DNA of 64,000 nucleotides from assembly GCA_018907035.1 (NCBI GenBank), contig JACCIC010000206.1, forward strand, positions 1-64,000, read 5' to 3'. Below, piece after piece: positions 35,350 to 46,513 of the stretch (position 1 is its first letter; each line of letters begins with the position of its first letter). This stretch comes from Sycobia sp. Sy_11. Its lineage: Eukaryota > Arthropoda > Insecta > Hymenoptera > Epichrysomallidae. Made by a program: the position numbers and the translations under genes. The notes under the pieces are model-generated. The model saw nothing but the letters and a program-made list of their open reading frames with translations, was not told where the DNA came from and ran no database searches.

Positions 35350-35373
35350 CAGAGAGAGAGAGAGAGAGAGAGA
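35350..35373. repeat. (GA)n microsatellite
   Basis: Pure run about 80 bases right of the CT run, so the two could pair as a hairpin. Confidence 0.85.
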
Positions 35374-35904
35374 GATAGAAAGCCTGACCGACGAGCCGCG
35401 AAACCTACTTTACATCATATACTTTATCTCACCCCCCTCGCTCGCTCGCCCTCTCCCCCTCGTTTTCGTTCGTTTCCCGAGGCGGAACGGCGAGCGGGGC
35501 GGGCGCGAGCTCGCCTCCAGCCCTGACCCCCTACCCCCCTCCCGAATGGCTCACGTCATTCTGCATTATTTTCATTTTATCGTCAGCAATCTTGGTTAAT
35601 GCAATCCCCTCTCCCGCACCCTCCCCGCCCCTTACCCTCGTCGCCGTCTTCCGATGTATATACAATATATACATAGATACGCAGATACTCTCGCCGGGCG
35701 ATTCGAACCCTTTTTACCTTCTATTTGAATATTTTATATCGAGGCGCCCAAGCGCCGCTCCCCCCCCCCCCCCTACCCGCCGCCCGATTCTCCCGCGCGC
35801 TCTTCACCCTACATACATCGGTTGCGGAACTACTTCGCTAAATTCTCAGCTGATGGGAGCGAGGAAAAAAAGGACGCGCGAGGCATCGGGCAGAGCGAGC
35901 AAGC

Positions 35905-35934
35905 GAGAGAGAAAGAGAGAGAGAGAGAGAGAGG
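35905..35934. repeat. (GA)n microsatellite
   Basis: GA run with one AAA interruption. Confidence 0.85.
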
Positions 35935-36187
35935 GAGTAATACGCGCACAGAAGGCGAAATATATAAGTATATAGAAGAAATGGAGCAGCATTAGCTTGG
36001 TGATACTTAGTTGCCGTAGGTGAGCCGGGGACAATAGTACAAGAGGCGGACGCAACCCTTGCAGGTGACTATCTGTCCTGCCGATAAACGATAGTCGACT
36101 CGAAAACTTTGGCAAAACAATAGGGTTCGCATATATTATACATACGAAATAGGAGCGTGCGCGGGGATGTTTTTTTGTTGTTGTTTC

Positions 36188-36214
36188 TTTTTTTTTTTTT
36201 TTTTTTTTTTTTTT
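36188..36214. repeat. Poly-T run (27)
   Basis: T27, joint longest homopolymer outside the pyrimidine block. The preceding TTTTTTTGTTGTTG resembles an A-rich retroposon tail read from the minus strand, but no element body was recognised. Confidence 0.85.
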
Positions 36215-36986
36215 GGTTTCTGTTCCTTTATTATATATAAGTAATGGGCTTACGACCCTCGCGCTCCATTATGCGCGCCATTATATATACGAAGCTCGCG
36301 TGATATCGACGGCACGCACCCACCGCACGGTGTCCCCCGCCTACTACCACGTACTAGTACACCTATATATATATATATATAAAGGAAAAAAACTCGACCA
36401 TTCGTCAAGGATGTAAATAATACGAAAAATATTAAAATTAAGCTCGTCTGAGTTTCTAGCTGACGAAAATTATCGACGTAACTTGCGGCTCTGTGCACGG
36501 CGCTAAGCGCTCTTCTCGAGATTCGACGGGCGATCCCGCAGGCGTGAGATAAGATAAGGCTCGAACAATACCAGTACACAGGCGTCATTGAGACTGGCAA
36601 TGACTGTCCATTGTAAACGACAATATTTGTACGTTTCGTTGTAACATATCAATTCCGAAATTTAATCGATAAGCTCGTCCTGGAACAATATAGACGTATT
36701 TACCCGCTCCCACGCCTTACATATTACGTATGTATCAAAACCACGGAACCAGCCAACGCGCGCGCCTTGTAGTTTCTCTTGCGGGGGGTCGCAAGGGAGA
36801 TGCGAGTAGGGGAGAGAGAGAGAGAGAGGAGTGGGGGTCGGGGTGGGGGTGGGGTGGAGAGAACGGAAAGACATCGTCCGTATAATATATCGATCCGCCG
36901 CGATTAATTTGTATATAGTCCAGACAATGGGCCGCCACCGCCGCGGGACATCTCCGCGGGCGTGACTCCACGATGCCGCATTATGT

Positions 36987-36989
<3 letters not shown>

Positions 36990-37036
<47 letters not shown>
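36990..37036. repeat. (AT)n microsatellite
   Basis: Pure, 47 bases. Confidence 0.9.
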
Positions 37037-37038
<2 letters not shown>

Positions 37039-37564
37039 GAATATGTATATAAGCACACACATACACGCGCGGAGACGTAACGCCGCCGTCGCCGCCGGGC
37101 GGTGCGCGACCTATGGCCGTAAATGCGTGCGCGCACGCGAGACGACCGCACGGGCGAACGGCGGCGGGCAAGGGTTCGCCGACGGGCTGGGGACGGGATT
37201 CATCGTGCGCGCGATGTCCAGGGCCGCGCGATCGGCGGGGCGCTCGGGGATCCTCCCGCTGCTCGGTGGATTCACGCACGTGACGCCGGAAGCTCGCGCA
37301 TTTGTCATTTTCTTGCTCTTCTTCTGTTTACGTCACGTCGATCCTAAGTCAAAATTGAGTGCTTTTTCGATCATTGCTTCGAAATTGTACAGAAAAAATT
37401 GAAACAGAATGAAATGTCAAAAATTGCACTTCCACGCAGAGAGAGACAGAGAGTTATAAAGACTGCGCAGAGAAATCGGAATAGCCGGCTAGGCGATTTC
37501 AGGGAGGACAGCGACGATCGCTTTTTTACGCGTACCGGGTTCGCTATACAATTCACGCTGATAT

Positions 37565-37604
37565 ACACACACAATGTGTGTGTATGTGTGTGTGTGTGTG
37601 TGTG
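37565..37604. repeat. (CA)n/(GT)n inverted pair
   Basis: ACACACACA is followed after two bases by TGTGTGTGT and a longer GT run, so the strand can fold on itself. Confidence 0.85.
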
Positions 37605-38123
37605 ATAATACAATAAGAATGAAGACGCTGAAGATCTAAAAACAAAACTTACGCGAGAGTCTACGCATACTGTGCGCCGAATATTCACGCCGAACTGGAA
37701 GAAGAATTCTCTCAGTTCGTCTTGTCGCGTTAAACGATCGACAAAGTAGGGGCCAGTTAAAAAAAAAAAAAAAATTAATACACTTGCACGGCTACATATG
37801 CCATTTACACGGATAATCGATCCTTCGAATTTTTTTCACACTTTTACTAATTGATGCGCCTCCAAGGTATATACAATATATGCAGGTACGTGTATGCATG
37901 TATGTAGAACTTTATGACCGATGGCGGCCTCGCGCCGTATATCGCTTGAAAATTAATGTACTACCGTATACGCGAATAAATGCCGCGCGAATTCCCGTTT
38001 TTCATTAATTCACATTATTCGGAAGCGCGCGACATTATCGCCTGTGCGTGAGAGCGCTCCCTCCCCGCCCGAGCCCTGGCCGGGCCGATCGTGCAGGGGA
38101 GCGAGAGAGTAAGACCAAGGAGT

Positions 38124-38129
<6 letters not shown>

Positions 38130-38154
<25 letters not shown>
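38130..38154. repeat. (GA)n microsatellite
   Basis: Pure, about 25 bases. Confidence 0.85.
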
Positions 38155-38155
<1 letters not shown>

Positions 38156-38267
38156 TAATTTCTGTAATAATAGGGAAAATGGAATTACGTTATTGTCAGG
38201 ACATAATCAAGTGTATTGTAGGAAAACGGGCGCTTTAAATTTATTTAATGATTTTTATATTTTGACG

Positions 38268-38270
<3 letters not shown>

Positions 38271-38362
<92 letters not shown>
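38271..38362. repeat. Compound (TC)n(TCTA)n
   Basis: (TC)29 to 38328 followed by about seven TCTA units, a clean di-to-tetranucleotide junction. Confidence 0.9.
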
Positions 38363-38363
<1 letters not shown>

Positions 38364-39120
38364 GTCTCTACTATAGGTTTCATAATATTATTCAAACTTC
38401 GACTGTATATCTCGGGGTAAAAGTTACAAGGCTTAAGCATCCGTAAATATGACTGTCATGTTACTTGACTTACGTTGTTCCGCGCAAATATCTTTTATTG
38501 ACATATGGATATTCAAGTGCTGTAGTTCCATAATAATTAAAGCAATTTTTCATACAAATTTTTTGATTATTTTCTAAGTTACTGAAACAGTAATTGATAA
38601 AAAAAAGGACGATAAAAATCGCGCTGCTTACACCGATAAATAGAAATTATCTTAATCGCTACGGCTATAAGATTTTGTTGCTGAAATAATGTAATCTTGG
38701 AAAAGAACAACGGATATCGTTGAATGTTGAGCGTCTTACTCTTCGATATAACGGCTGGCAACGGCACGCCGAAGTGCGACCATGGAGGCGCTATTATTTA
38801 CCCTGTGTAAAGACCGCGCGTCGGGCAATTGGCGCCCGAGCAGCGCAAGGCCGAAAAAGCCTCGGGCGGTAAGAATTAACTTTACTCTACACACTAGAGT
38901 TCGATTGCGCTTTATAACGCGAGATTTGAGAAATTATGTTACCGAATGGCTACTTGGAAATTAGAGCGGCATGAGTTACGTGCGACGAGCTCGGCGTGTG
39001 TAAAACCATATTGACGTTTTACCGTGACCAAGAACTTGCGGGGAGACGCGTTAAATTTTTTGCTTTCCATGGATCGTCCCATGGGATTTTCTTTAAAGAT
39101 CCATGTTCTTAAACTTGATG
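38363..39120. other. Unique intronic stretch, no gene seen
   Basis: AT-rich on the left and mixed on the right. No family-like frame. Confidence 0.4.
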
Positions 39121-39123
39121 CAA

Positions 39124-39126
<3 letters not shown>

Positions 39127-39178
<52 letters not shown>
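39127..39178. repeat. (AT)n microsatellite
   Basis: Pure, 52 bases. Confidence 0.9.
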
Positions 39179-39181
<3 letters not shown>

Positions 39182-39510
39182 TTATCTAACGACACGCAAT
39201 TAATTGATTTTTCATAATTTCAAAGAAGATGACATATATTGTGCGCGCAAAAACTGCACGGACGGACAAAATATCGTGATCTCGTGATGGTCAAGATGGA
39301 AGTAAATAAAAATCGGCGATGACCCGGAGCGTTCGTTCGATTATTTGCCTGCAGTAACGCTTCTCCCGGCCCTCGCAAATTTTCGAGGAGCAATCGCCGA
39401 CCGCGGCGATCCTCCGCACAGCTTTATAGCGAACGCGCGTTTTCCCACCAATCTATATCTATACTATCCAGCGAAACTACGTCGAGCCTTGTCTCACCCT
39501 CTGTCTCTGC

Positions 39511-39519
<9 letters not shown>

Positions 39520-39566
<47 letters not shown>
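39520..39566. repeat. (CT)n microsatellite
   Basis: Pure, followed by CTGT variants. Confidence 0.9.
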
Positions 39567-39574
<8 letters not shown>

Positions 39575-39699
39575 GTCTCTCCACCGATATACGATGCGAG
39601 AGGACGCGGATGCACGCGCGCGAGTGAAATAATCGAATCTTCCGAAATTAAATTTCTATATCGGCCCGCCGACGCTTCGCTCCACCTACGCGACGCGCG

Positions 39700-39702
<3 letters not shown>

Positions 39703-39752
<50 letters not shown>

Positions 39753-39755
39753 TAT

Positions 39756-39806
<51 letters not shown>
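39703..39806. repeat. Compound (TA)n ... (TG)n
   Basis: TA run 39703-39747 and, after 11 bases, a TG run 39759-39806. Third example of TA followed by GT in the same orientation. Confidence 0.9.
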
Positions 39807-39813
<7 letters not shown>

Positions 39814-39879
39814 TGTGTCTGCGCGCGCGTGCGTGTATGTGTGTGTGTATATAATATACACGTTCGACTTCCATATCGC

Positions 39880-40186
39880 CGGGCTTTTTCGCGACAGCGC
39901 GCTAAATCTAATTTATATATCACCGACGCCCGCCGCCCGCCACCGAGGCCCGAGCGCGGGCGACCGGTAGGACGACCGAGCGAGCGAGACGAGGACAGAA
40001 AGAGGGAGCCGACGTAGCGGGCGCGTCCGGCCCATCCTCCGCGCGATCCCTGATTATGCACCCTTATTTCCAACCGCCTCGCTCAGCCGGGCTTACATGG
40101 TAGCGTAACGATGAACCCCCCGGGCTCCCAATACCACGCCTCGTCCGTCTCTTCTTATCGTCGTCGTGTAATTACACACACACATA

Positions 40187-40237
<51 letters not shown>

Positions 40238-40680
40238 TCATATATAAACGAGCTTCTGCATATACGCTTTCTGCCACTCGCGTTTCCAGTGAAATTTTTT
40301 GCCTCACGAGTCGCGCCTCGATTTCACGGAAGCGCTCTTCTCGTCGCACGAGACATCGGACGACGCTCGTCTGCCGCGACCGCGCGTGCACGCGCACACC
40401 CACGCACGCACGAACGCATACGTATAATATACACGTATGCACAGAACATCCTCACATACTGACGGGGACGGGGAGGGGAGCAGCAGTTCGGCATACTTTC
40501 GGACGACGCATCAGCGCGCCGCGACAGATAACGACGCGCGCGGCATAAATCTCCTTTGCGGCCCGCGGGCGGGCGCGCTCGCGCGCTCTCGGATCGGGGA
40601 ACGCGAAGCAATCTGCGGAATGGCTCGCGCTCATCCGTCCATCAAGTCGCGCGTATAATATCGCGCGACGCGACGCGGGG
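39880..40680. other. CpG-rich region
   Basis: CpG-dense unique DNA either side of the TA tract at 40193-40233. No gene recognised. Confidence 0.45.
40193..40233. repeat. (TA)n microsatellite
   Basis: TA run with one TG near the left end, preceded by (CA)5. Confidence 0.9.
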
Positions 40681-40959
40681 AGGTGGGTGTGGGTGTCAGT
40701 ATATATATATTTGTGTGTGTGTGTGTATGTGTGTAGGTATATATATATATCGAGATACTTGTGTACATATACAATGCGCGCGGACAGCGGCAAGGGCTCC
40801 CGGTATTTATGCGAGTTTCGATGGGAAAAGGCAGCCACCGCGTCGCGGACGCGACAAGATAATTTCTGATTTATACCCCTCCCGGAGAGAACGTCTCCGT
40901 CCCTCTCCTTCTCTCTCTCTCTCTCGGTCTCCCCCCCCCTCTCTCTGTCCCTCGCTCGC

Positions 40960-41786
40960 CCGTGCCGATTCTCTGTCCGCGCTCTTTCGTCTGATACCGC
41001 GGGGGGCGGGGGGGGGGACGTATACGTCATGCCATTTTGTAAATGGAAAATTTACCAGCCGCCAAGGTATATGCAGCGCCGTGGTGCGCCCTGGCGAACG
41101 CCGAGGCGGCTTTCGGCTTTCGACTTTGACGAATGGCAACCCTCTCCTCCTCGCCTCTTTCGCCTCTCGCGACGCGGCGCGCAGCGTCGGCGCAGCTCCA
41201 TTACCGAATGATTCGGAGCTCCGTACGCCGCCCCCGCTAGTGCCGGGCGGCGGCGTAATAACCGGACAGCACCGGGCGGCGGAAACAGCCGGATTCTTTA
41301 ATCGAAATTGGAATCGCTAATGAGCCGTGTTCACGTACATGTATTAGTATGCACACACGCGCACACATGTAGACGCTTGTCGGAGCAATAAGATGGGGCA
41401 AATGGGTGGGGGGGGGGGGTTGGAGAAAAAAGAAAGAGACGCGTTGGCGGCGGCAGCGGCGCCTCGCGGGAACGAAACGAGGAGCGCGAGATAGAGGCTG
41501 CCCTCGAGAGCGGTCAGCGGGCGTTATTACGCGACCGTAAGCGGCGCCGAGTGGTGCGGGAGGGGGAAGTATCCGAGGGGAGGACGACCTCCGGTAAGGG
41601 GGTGGGCAGGTACGGGGGAGATGAGGGGAAGGCCCATGAAAATGGAAAGAAGTTGGCTATCTCCGGCGGATTATATTCCGAGTATTGCCATTATGCCGGG
41701 CGTTTCCTAGGAAGGCAATTTTCGAAATATTTAAAACACATAGCATTACGCGGCGCGGCGGCGGTGTGGGCGCGCTCGCGAGAGAG

Positions 41787-41822
<36 letters not shown>

Positions 41823-42130
41823 GGAGCCGTATAAGCCGGCCCTTATTAAAATATATAGCCCGGGAGTCCGACGTGGTTTGCCAATATGCGTCGGTGAGAT
41901 CTGCGCGCGAGCCTGTATACGTCCCCGTGACCCTCCACCGCGCGTACGTGTGTCTGGCTCCGTGCCTCTGTGTGCGGAACTACCTGCAGCGATCGGACGG
42001 GGCGTCCAATTGAGCTATCGAACTCTCGGGACTCGAATCACCTCCGCCGCCCCCGTCTTACGGCCCTCTTCAGCGCGACCGATTCGATCGCTATTAGCCG
42101 AAATCTTTGTCTCGTCTTGGCTTTGCGTAA
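40960..42130. other. CpG-rich region, no gene recognised
   Basis: GC-rich DNA with a (GA)n run (41791-41821). Frames of up to 254 residues cross it on the plus strand but contain translated microsatellite and lack family resemblance. Confidence 0.45.
41791..41821. repeat. (GA)n microsatellite
   Basis: Pure, 31 bases. Confidence 0.9.
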
Positions 42131-42239
42131 TTCTCGCCGGACCGCTCGTTGAATTATTTTTGCATATTAGGCGTACTCGTTGTATGTACGATGTTTCATT
42201 ACAACTGCCTTGGTATTGGACAAAATTTTGTCACATTGT

Positions 42240-42629
42240 TTTTTAGAATACGAAAATTCTTATCCTAAAAACAGACGTGTTACAATAATCTAGGAAATAT
42301 AACGACATCTTCGACTCATGTTATGGATATTTTAACGACGTTTATCGCAATGACGTTTTATCGCTGCTTCTTCGAATTGAACTATTTCTATACTTAAAGA
42401 CAGATTTTTAGCAACGCTAATCGAACCAATCGACAAAATCTTCCTCCATTGGCTTTAATCTGCACCACCGAAGGAGAAAGGATTAATTACAAAGACAAAT
42501 CCATAAAAGTTAGCTGCGCTCCGTTTGTTTAAATAACCGATATCGCCATTCCGGCCCTACCCGACAGTCCCGTCCGCGTCGCCATAAAGGATCGACGTAA
42601 AATGCAACGAAAAAACAACAACAACGACC
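42240..42629. other. AT-moderate unique island 3 kb downstream of the bab exon
   Basis: Repeat-free DNA with two CCATAAA (TTTATGG) motifs (near 42504 and 42582). A sequence fitting the Doublesex consensus lies at its left edge on the minus strand (42230-42242). Candidate intronic regulatory DNA, motif-level support only. Confidence 0.3.
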
Positions 42630-42646
42630 AAAAAAAAAAAAAAAAA
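42630..42646. repeat. Poly-A run (17)
   Basis: A17 preceded by AACAACAACAACGACC. Confidence 0.85.
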
Positions 42647-43078
42647 TCCCCCAGCAGTTTTCCTTAATTTCAAGAGCCCTCTAACGCTGCCGCGCACAGA
42701 CGAAACGTTCGCGTACGTGTATTGGACGCGGAGGCCGCCGCCGGTTGCACTCCGCCGCGAGACCGTCGAATAATTTTGAACGACGCCGTATACGCATCGG
42801 CGTGGACGCGGGGAGATCGCGGGCGTTGGCGCGAGGCGGAGGCGACACCGGCGCCTCCTCCACCCCCCCCTCTCTCTCTCTCTCTCTCACGGTAAATGCA
42901 AACGACTGAACAAGTTAAAAGCAACACAAAAAGCGGCAAAAAATTTATGTGCGCAGGCGGCCGATGCATTCTTCCGCCCCCGCGCCGCCGCCGCCGCCGA
43001 CCGATCGCGCGGACCGACCCTCCCATCCGACCCTGACGTTTCCGCGTCTCTCTGTATCTCTCGCGCGCTTGGGAAGAT

Positions 43079-43105
43079 AAAAAAAAAAAAAAAAAAAAAA
43101 AAAAA
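43079..43105. repeat. Poly-A run (27)
   Basis: A27 in otherwise GC-rich DNA; no flanking element recognised. Confidence 0.9.
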
Positions 43106-43216
43106 GAGTACGCGTTCGGACGGGATGTAGGGGAAGAAGCGCGCGACTGCGCCGGGGCATTTTAATACATCAAACTTTTCAATTTGGGGCGCGGTATCGC
43201 CGCCGCCGCCGGTCGG

Positions 43217-43241
43217 GAGGAGGAGGAGGAGGAGGAGGAGG
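43217..43241. repeat. (GGA)8 trinucleotide repeat
   Basis: Pure GGA run. Confidence 0.85.
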
Positions 43242-43985
43242 GATGTAGGGGGAGGCGAGAGAAAGAACATCAGAAGCGAAGCTGCGCTCTGTGCCGCGTA
43301 ACGGCGACGAGGGGGTGGACGTCGAGAGGGTGGCGGGAAGGGGGGGTTGTGGAGTTGGACGCGCGCGCGCGCGCGCGCTCGGCGGAGTAGTGTGAGGAAC
43401 CGGCGCTGCCACTGGCGGCTGCTCCACAGATATATAAAGAGAGAGAGAGAGAGAGAGAACGGCGCGCGCCCCGCGCTCGTCGAAACGATCCTTTCTGATA
43501 TATCGCTTACGTGCCGCGTTACGTACGGCCGATCAGCGCGGAATCTATGGCCACCCGAGCTCCATGCGAATGCGTACGCGTACGCGCGACTCGCCCATAG
43601 GCTACGCGATAGCATCCGGATCTGCCCGTCTCTTCTTCCCAGATCTGTAATGCACCTACGCGCGGACGAGGGCTGGGGACGGCGAGGGACGGGAGGACGC
43701 AAAAATACAAAAACCAGAGAGGACAATCGGCGAACGAAAATGGAAACAGAACGAAAACAGGGGGCGAAGAGGAAGAAAAAAAGAACGAAAAAGAAGGGTG
43801 AAAAAGAAAAGGGCGAGCACGGCAACGCTAATTTAAAGGGGGGCGGGCGGGGAGGAGCGAAGGAAATATGTAGTCGCATCCGATGCATCAGGATGAATGG
43901 CGCCACGGCTATACTGCAAAACTCGCGATTTACTGTCTCTACCGCGGACTCTTTTCTACGCATATGACTCTACTCTCTTGCGAAA

Positions 43986-43989
<4 letters not shown>

Positions 43990-44034
<45 letters not shown>
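43990..44034. repeat. (CT)n microsatellite
   Basis: Pure, 45 bases. Confidence 0.9.
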
Positions 44035-44036
<2 letters not shown>

Positions 44037-44457
44037 CTCGTTCGAAGCCCCTTTTCCACCCCCGTTCCTTTTGACCCCCCTGGTCCTGCAGTCACTCTGG
44101 GGAACGCATAACTTAACCTATCAGTATCTCTCTCACTCTCTAACTCTGTCACTCTGTCTCTCATTCTCTCTCTCTCTCTCTCTCACTCACTCTTTCTCGT
44201 CCGCGCTACAGGGAGAGAGCCGGCTGCAGCGAGCCACGCGCACCCCTCGTGTGCGGCGCGCGCGTGGCGCACCGAAGCAGCTGGGGGAACATGGAGGGGG
44301 ACAGGGGGTCGCCACAGCACGCCACGGGTATTGCCGAAAACGTATATAATGCGGGAGACAAGATTAAAATTTTTTAACGCCCCCATGTACGACGTAAGCG
44401 CTCTTCGCTCTTTCTCCCATTCTATAAATATAATATGTACTATATATATATATATGC

Positions 44458-44460
<3 letters not shown>

Positions 44461-44501
<41 letters not shown>
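44461..44501. repeat. (AT)n microsatellite
   Basis: Pure, preceded by a shorter TA run (44440-44455). Confidence 0.9.
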
Positions 44502-44502
<1 letters not shown>

Positions 44503-44609
44503 CCACCTATAATATTCCCTCGCGCTTGTCCCCTTTCTTCGAGATACGGGCTTTGATTATACGCCACGGTTACAAAGCACTTTACTTAGCTGTGTAATAA
44601 ATATATACA

Positions 44610-44616
<7 letters not shown>

Positions 44617-44658
<42 letters not shown>

Positions 44659-44673
44659 TGTGTGTGTGTATAC

Positions 44674-44714
<41 letters not shown>
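44617..44714. repeat. Paired (TA)n tracts around a GT run
   Basis: TA run 44617-44656, a short GATGTGTGTGTGTATAC spacer, then TA run 44679-44714. Confidence 0.9.
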
Positions 44715-44719
<5 letters not shown>

Positions 44720-44721
<2 letters not shown>

Positions 44722-45345
44722 TATATCTTTCCCTCGCTCTCCGACCAATTTAATTTAATTTATATTACAACGACGGCACGCAATCATCCGTCCTTTCGAC
44801 GAACGAGCCACGTCGCTCGGTAATATAACATACCGTAGCTATAATAATAAAAATAATAATAACAATAACGACGGTAATGCGACGTTTTGTTATTTTAACT
44901 TTATTCAGTTTTCATTTTCCTTTTTCTCCCCTCCCCTACCCCCCCCCCTTTTTCTTTCCTGTTCTTTTATTTTTCGAGCGCCCGTAATACTTTTCCCTAG
45001 AAAAGCGGAGAAGCACAGAGCGCCGTAATTACTTTTGTAATTGAAGTACAGCCATTTTTAATGAGCCCCTTAATATCTCCGCCGGCTTGAATTGTGTGCG
45101 CGCACGACCAGTCATTACTTATGTATACATATATTTAATAAATGTACGGCGCGCGAGGCGGCTTTCCACTAACTACTTAGAAAATAAAACAGGCAGGAAA
45201 AGGCGCGAGCAATATTCCGCGAATCTAATTACTAATTAGAGTTTTAATCAAGCCAGACGGCCGCCGCGGCGGGTACGCGGAACGCAGCGCCCGACAACAC
45301 CCCCCCCCCGCCCCGCCGGCCGCCCCCGCGGGTCTACCATCTAGG
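44720..45345. other. Intron segment just downstream of the bab first exon
   Basis: AT-rich to about 45250 with a C-run (44940-44948), then CpG-rich DNA merging into the exon. No gene recognised. Confidence 0.5.
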
Positions 45346-45351
45346 ACTCAC
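45346..45351 (-). other. Splice donor of the bab first coding exon
   Basis: On the minus strand the exon end GAGGAAAGG is followed directly by GTGAGT, a near-perfect 5' splice site. It falls exactly between codons 356 and 357 (phase 0), where the protein stops resembling bab. Inference: this donor joins to an exon outside the window. Confidence 0.85.
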
Positions 45352-45908
45352 CCTTTCCTCCTCGCGGATCATCTCGGCGATGCCGGGCTTGATCTCCGGG
45401 TCGTCCCCCAACTGTGGCACTCCCTGGTGATGGCCCTGGTGCTGCTGAAGCTGCTGCTGGCTCGGCTGGGGGCCCTGGGCCTGGGCCTGGGCCACCGCCG
45501 CCGCCTGAGCCGCGGCCTGCGCGACCGCCTGCTGCTGCTGCTGCACGGATAGCTGCTGCGCCACGACGTGGGCGCTGAGGTGGTTAACCGAGACGTGCGC
45601 CCCCGAGCCGCCGACCACGTGGCTCGGCGACACGTGGTGGCCGAGCAGCGCGGCGTGCGCCCCCGAGGGCAGCCCCGGGGGCAGGGGCGGCGGCAGGCTC
45701 ACCGGCAGCTCCTGCAGGCTGATCTGGGGCGTCACCGAGATGCTGGGCACGCTCGGCGAGCCCAGCGAGCGCGGCGTCGAGGCCGAGCCCAGGCCGGCGT
45801 GGCTCTCCTGGCCCGTGCTCGCCGAGTCGTGCTCCTCCTCGGCGCGCTCGGGGCTCGGGTTGCCGGCGCTGGGCGAGCGCTCGGCCGAGGTGACCCGGCG
45901 CTTCTTGC

Positions 45909-45940
<32 letters not shown>

Positions 45941-46419
45941 GTTGCCGCCACGGCGGCGGCGGCTGCGGCGGCGGCCGCGGCCGCTGCGCCCGCCAGGTTG
46001 AGCGAGTCCTCGAGGGCCGCCCTCGCGGTCAGCTCGTGCTCGCTGTTCACGTCGGCGAGCCCGCGGATCTTGAGGCTCTCGGCGACCTTGAGCAGCGGGC
46101 CGATCTGCTCCTGCGAGACGTTGATCTCGCCCTTGTACATGAACTCGACCGCGGCCTTGAGCTCCGGCCACTTGATGTCCTTCATGATGACGATGGGGTG
46201 CTGGCAGGGGTTGTCGAAGAAGAGGGTCTGGAAGTAGGGGCTGCAGGCCGAGAGCACCATCTTGTGGGCCTTGACCGAGTGCCCGTCGCAGGCGAGCGTC
46301 ACGTCGACGAAGCTCTCGCTCTGCAGCAGCTGGTCGAAGACGTTGGTCAGGTTGGTCTGGTAGTTGTTCCAGCGCAGGCAGAACTGCTGGGGCGAGCCGG
46401 CGCCGCTCTGCTGCGTCAT
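45352..46419 (-). CDS. bab: bric-a-brac-type BTB transcription factor, first coding exon (partial gene)
   Basis: This exon encodes the N-terminal 356 residues of a nuclear BTB transcription factor. Residues 11-125 form the BTB dimerisation domain, with the insect signatures QFCLRWNNYQ (12-21), FVDVTLACDG (37-46), KAHKMVLSACSPYF (50-63), HPIVIMKDI (74-82) and FMYKGEINVSQ (93-103). It is followed by Ala12 (145-156), Gln10 (161-170), a basic patch RKKRR (171-175) and a long Ser/Pro/Gln/Ala/His linker. Residues 345-356, PGIAEMIREEER, match from memory the segment just before the psq-type DNA-binding region of Drosophila Bab1/Bab2. In flies Bab acts in leg segmentation, ovary patterning and sex-specific abdominal pigmentation. 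The start ATG has A at -3 and an in-frame TGA upstream at 46534-46536. The frame runs into GTGAGT after codon 356 in phase 0; reading on adds only VSPRW before a stop at 45334. The DNA-binding half is not in view. Another bab-family BTB paralogue is possible; the BTB call itself is secure. Confidence 0.93.
45910..45939 (-). repeat. (CAG)9CAA tract coding Gln10 in bab
   Basis: Nine CAG codons plus one CAA, in frame, encode residues 161-170. The adjacent Ala12 stretch uses mixed GCN codons and so is not a pure nucleotide repeat. Homopolymers of this kind are common and length-variable in insect transcription factors. Confidence 0.9.
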
Positions 46420-46486
46420 CGTGCCGTCCTGGTGCGGGCCGGTGGGCGAGCTCGGGCTGCTGGTGGCTGCGGCTGGCGCTCGGCAC

Positions 46487-46513
46487 TCAGGGCGCCCTCG
46501 GCGTCTGGAACAT
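46487..46513 (-). other. 8-codon upstream ORF in the bab leader
   Basis: The minus strand carries ATG TTC CAG ACG CCG AGG GCG CCC TGA, encoding MFQTPRAP, ending 67 bases before the bab start codon. It does not overlap the main frame, so reinitiation would be possible. Whether it lies in the mature mRNA depends on the unknown transcription start and on any 5'UTR splicing. Confidence 0.5.

Larger units (their letters stand above)
42660..43660. other. CpG-rich region
   Basis: CpG-dense, with A27 (43079-43105), (GGA)n (43217-43241) and (GA)n (43438-43458). A 358-residue minus-strand frame runs across it but is rich in Phe/Pro/Arg runs from homopolymers and is rejected as a gene. Confidence 0.5.
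1..45345 (-). other. Probable bab intron 1 (runs off the left edge)
   Basis: Everything downstream of the donor to base 1 lacks a recognisable bab continuation. Translated minus-strand frames show no match to the expected psq-region motifs (for example SWRPE or MWQKCWN, recalled from Drosophila Bab). A small exon could be missed, and unrelated nested genes cannot be excluded, but no convincing one was seen. Very long first introns are usual for bab genes. The contents are microsatellites, CpG-rich blocks and AT-rich islands, listed separately. Confidence 0.6.

Noticed and set aside
35697..35713. tRNA B-box-like GATTCGAACCC
   Set aside because: No A box or acceptor stem at the right distance on either strand.
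36188..36214. Poly-T run as the tail of a minus-strand retroposon
   Set aside because: No element body, coding remnant or flanking target duplication was recognised next to it.
41551..42246. 231-residue plus-strand frame
   Set aside because: Includes a translated (GA)n tract and lacks any recognisable domain, so a chance frame in GC-rich DNA.
42504..42588. CCATAAA motifs alone as evidence for Abd-B control
   Set aside because: The 7-mer is expected about eight times in the window on both strands, so the motif by itself carries little weight.
42887..43963. 358-residue minus-strand frame
   Set aside because: Contains Phe runs from a poly-A tract and Ser/Leu runs from (GA)n; no domain recognised.
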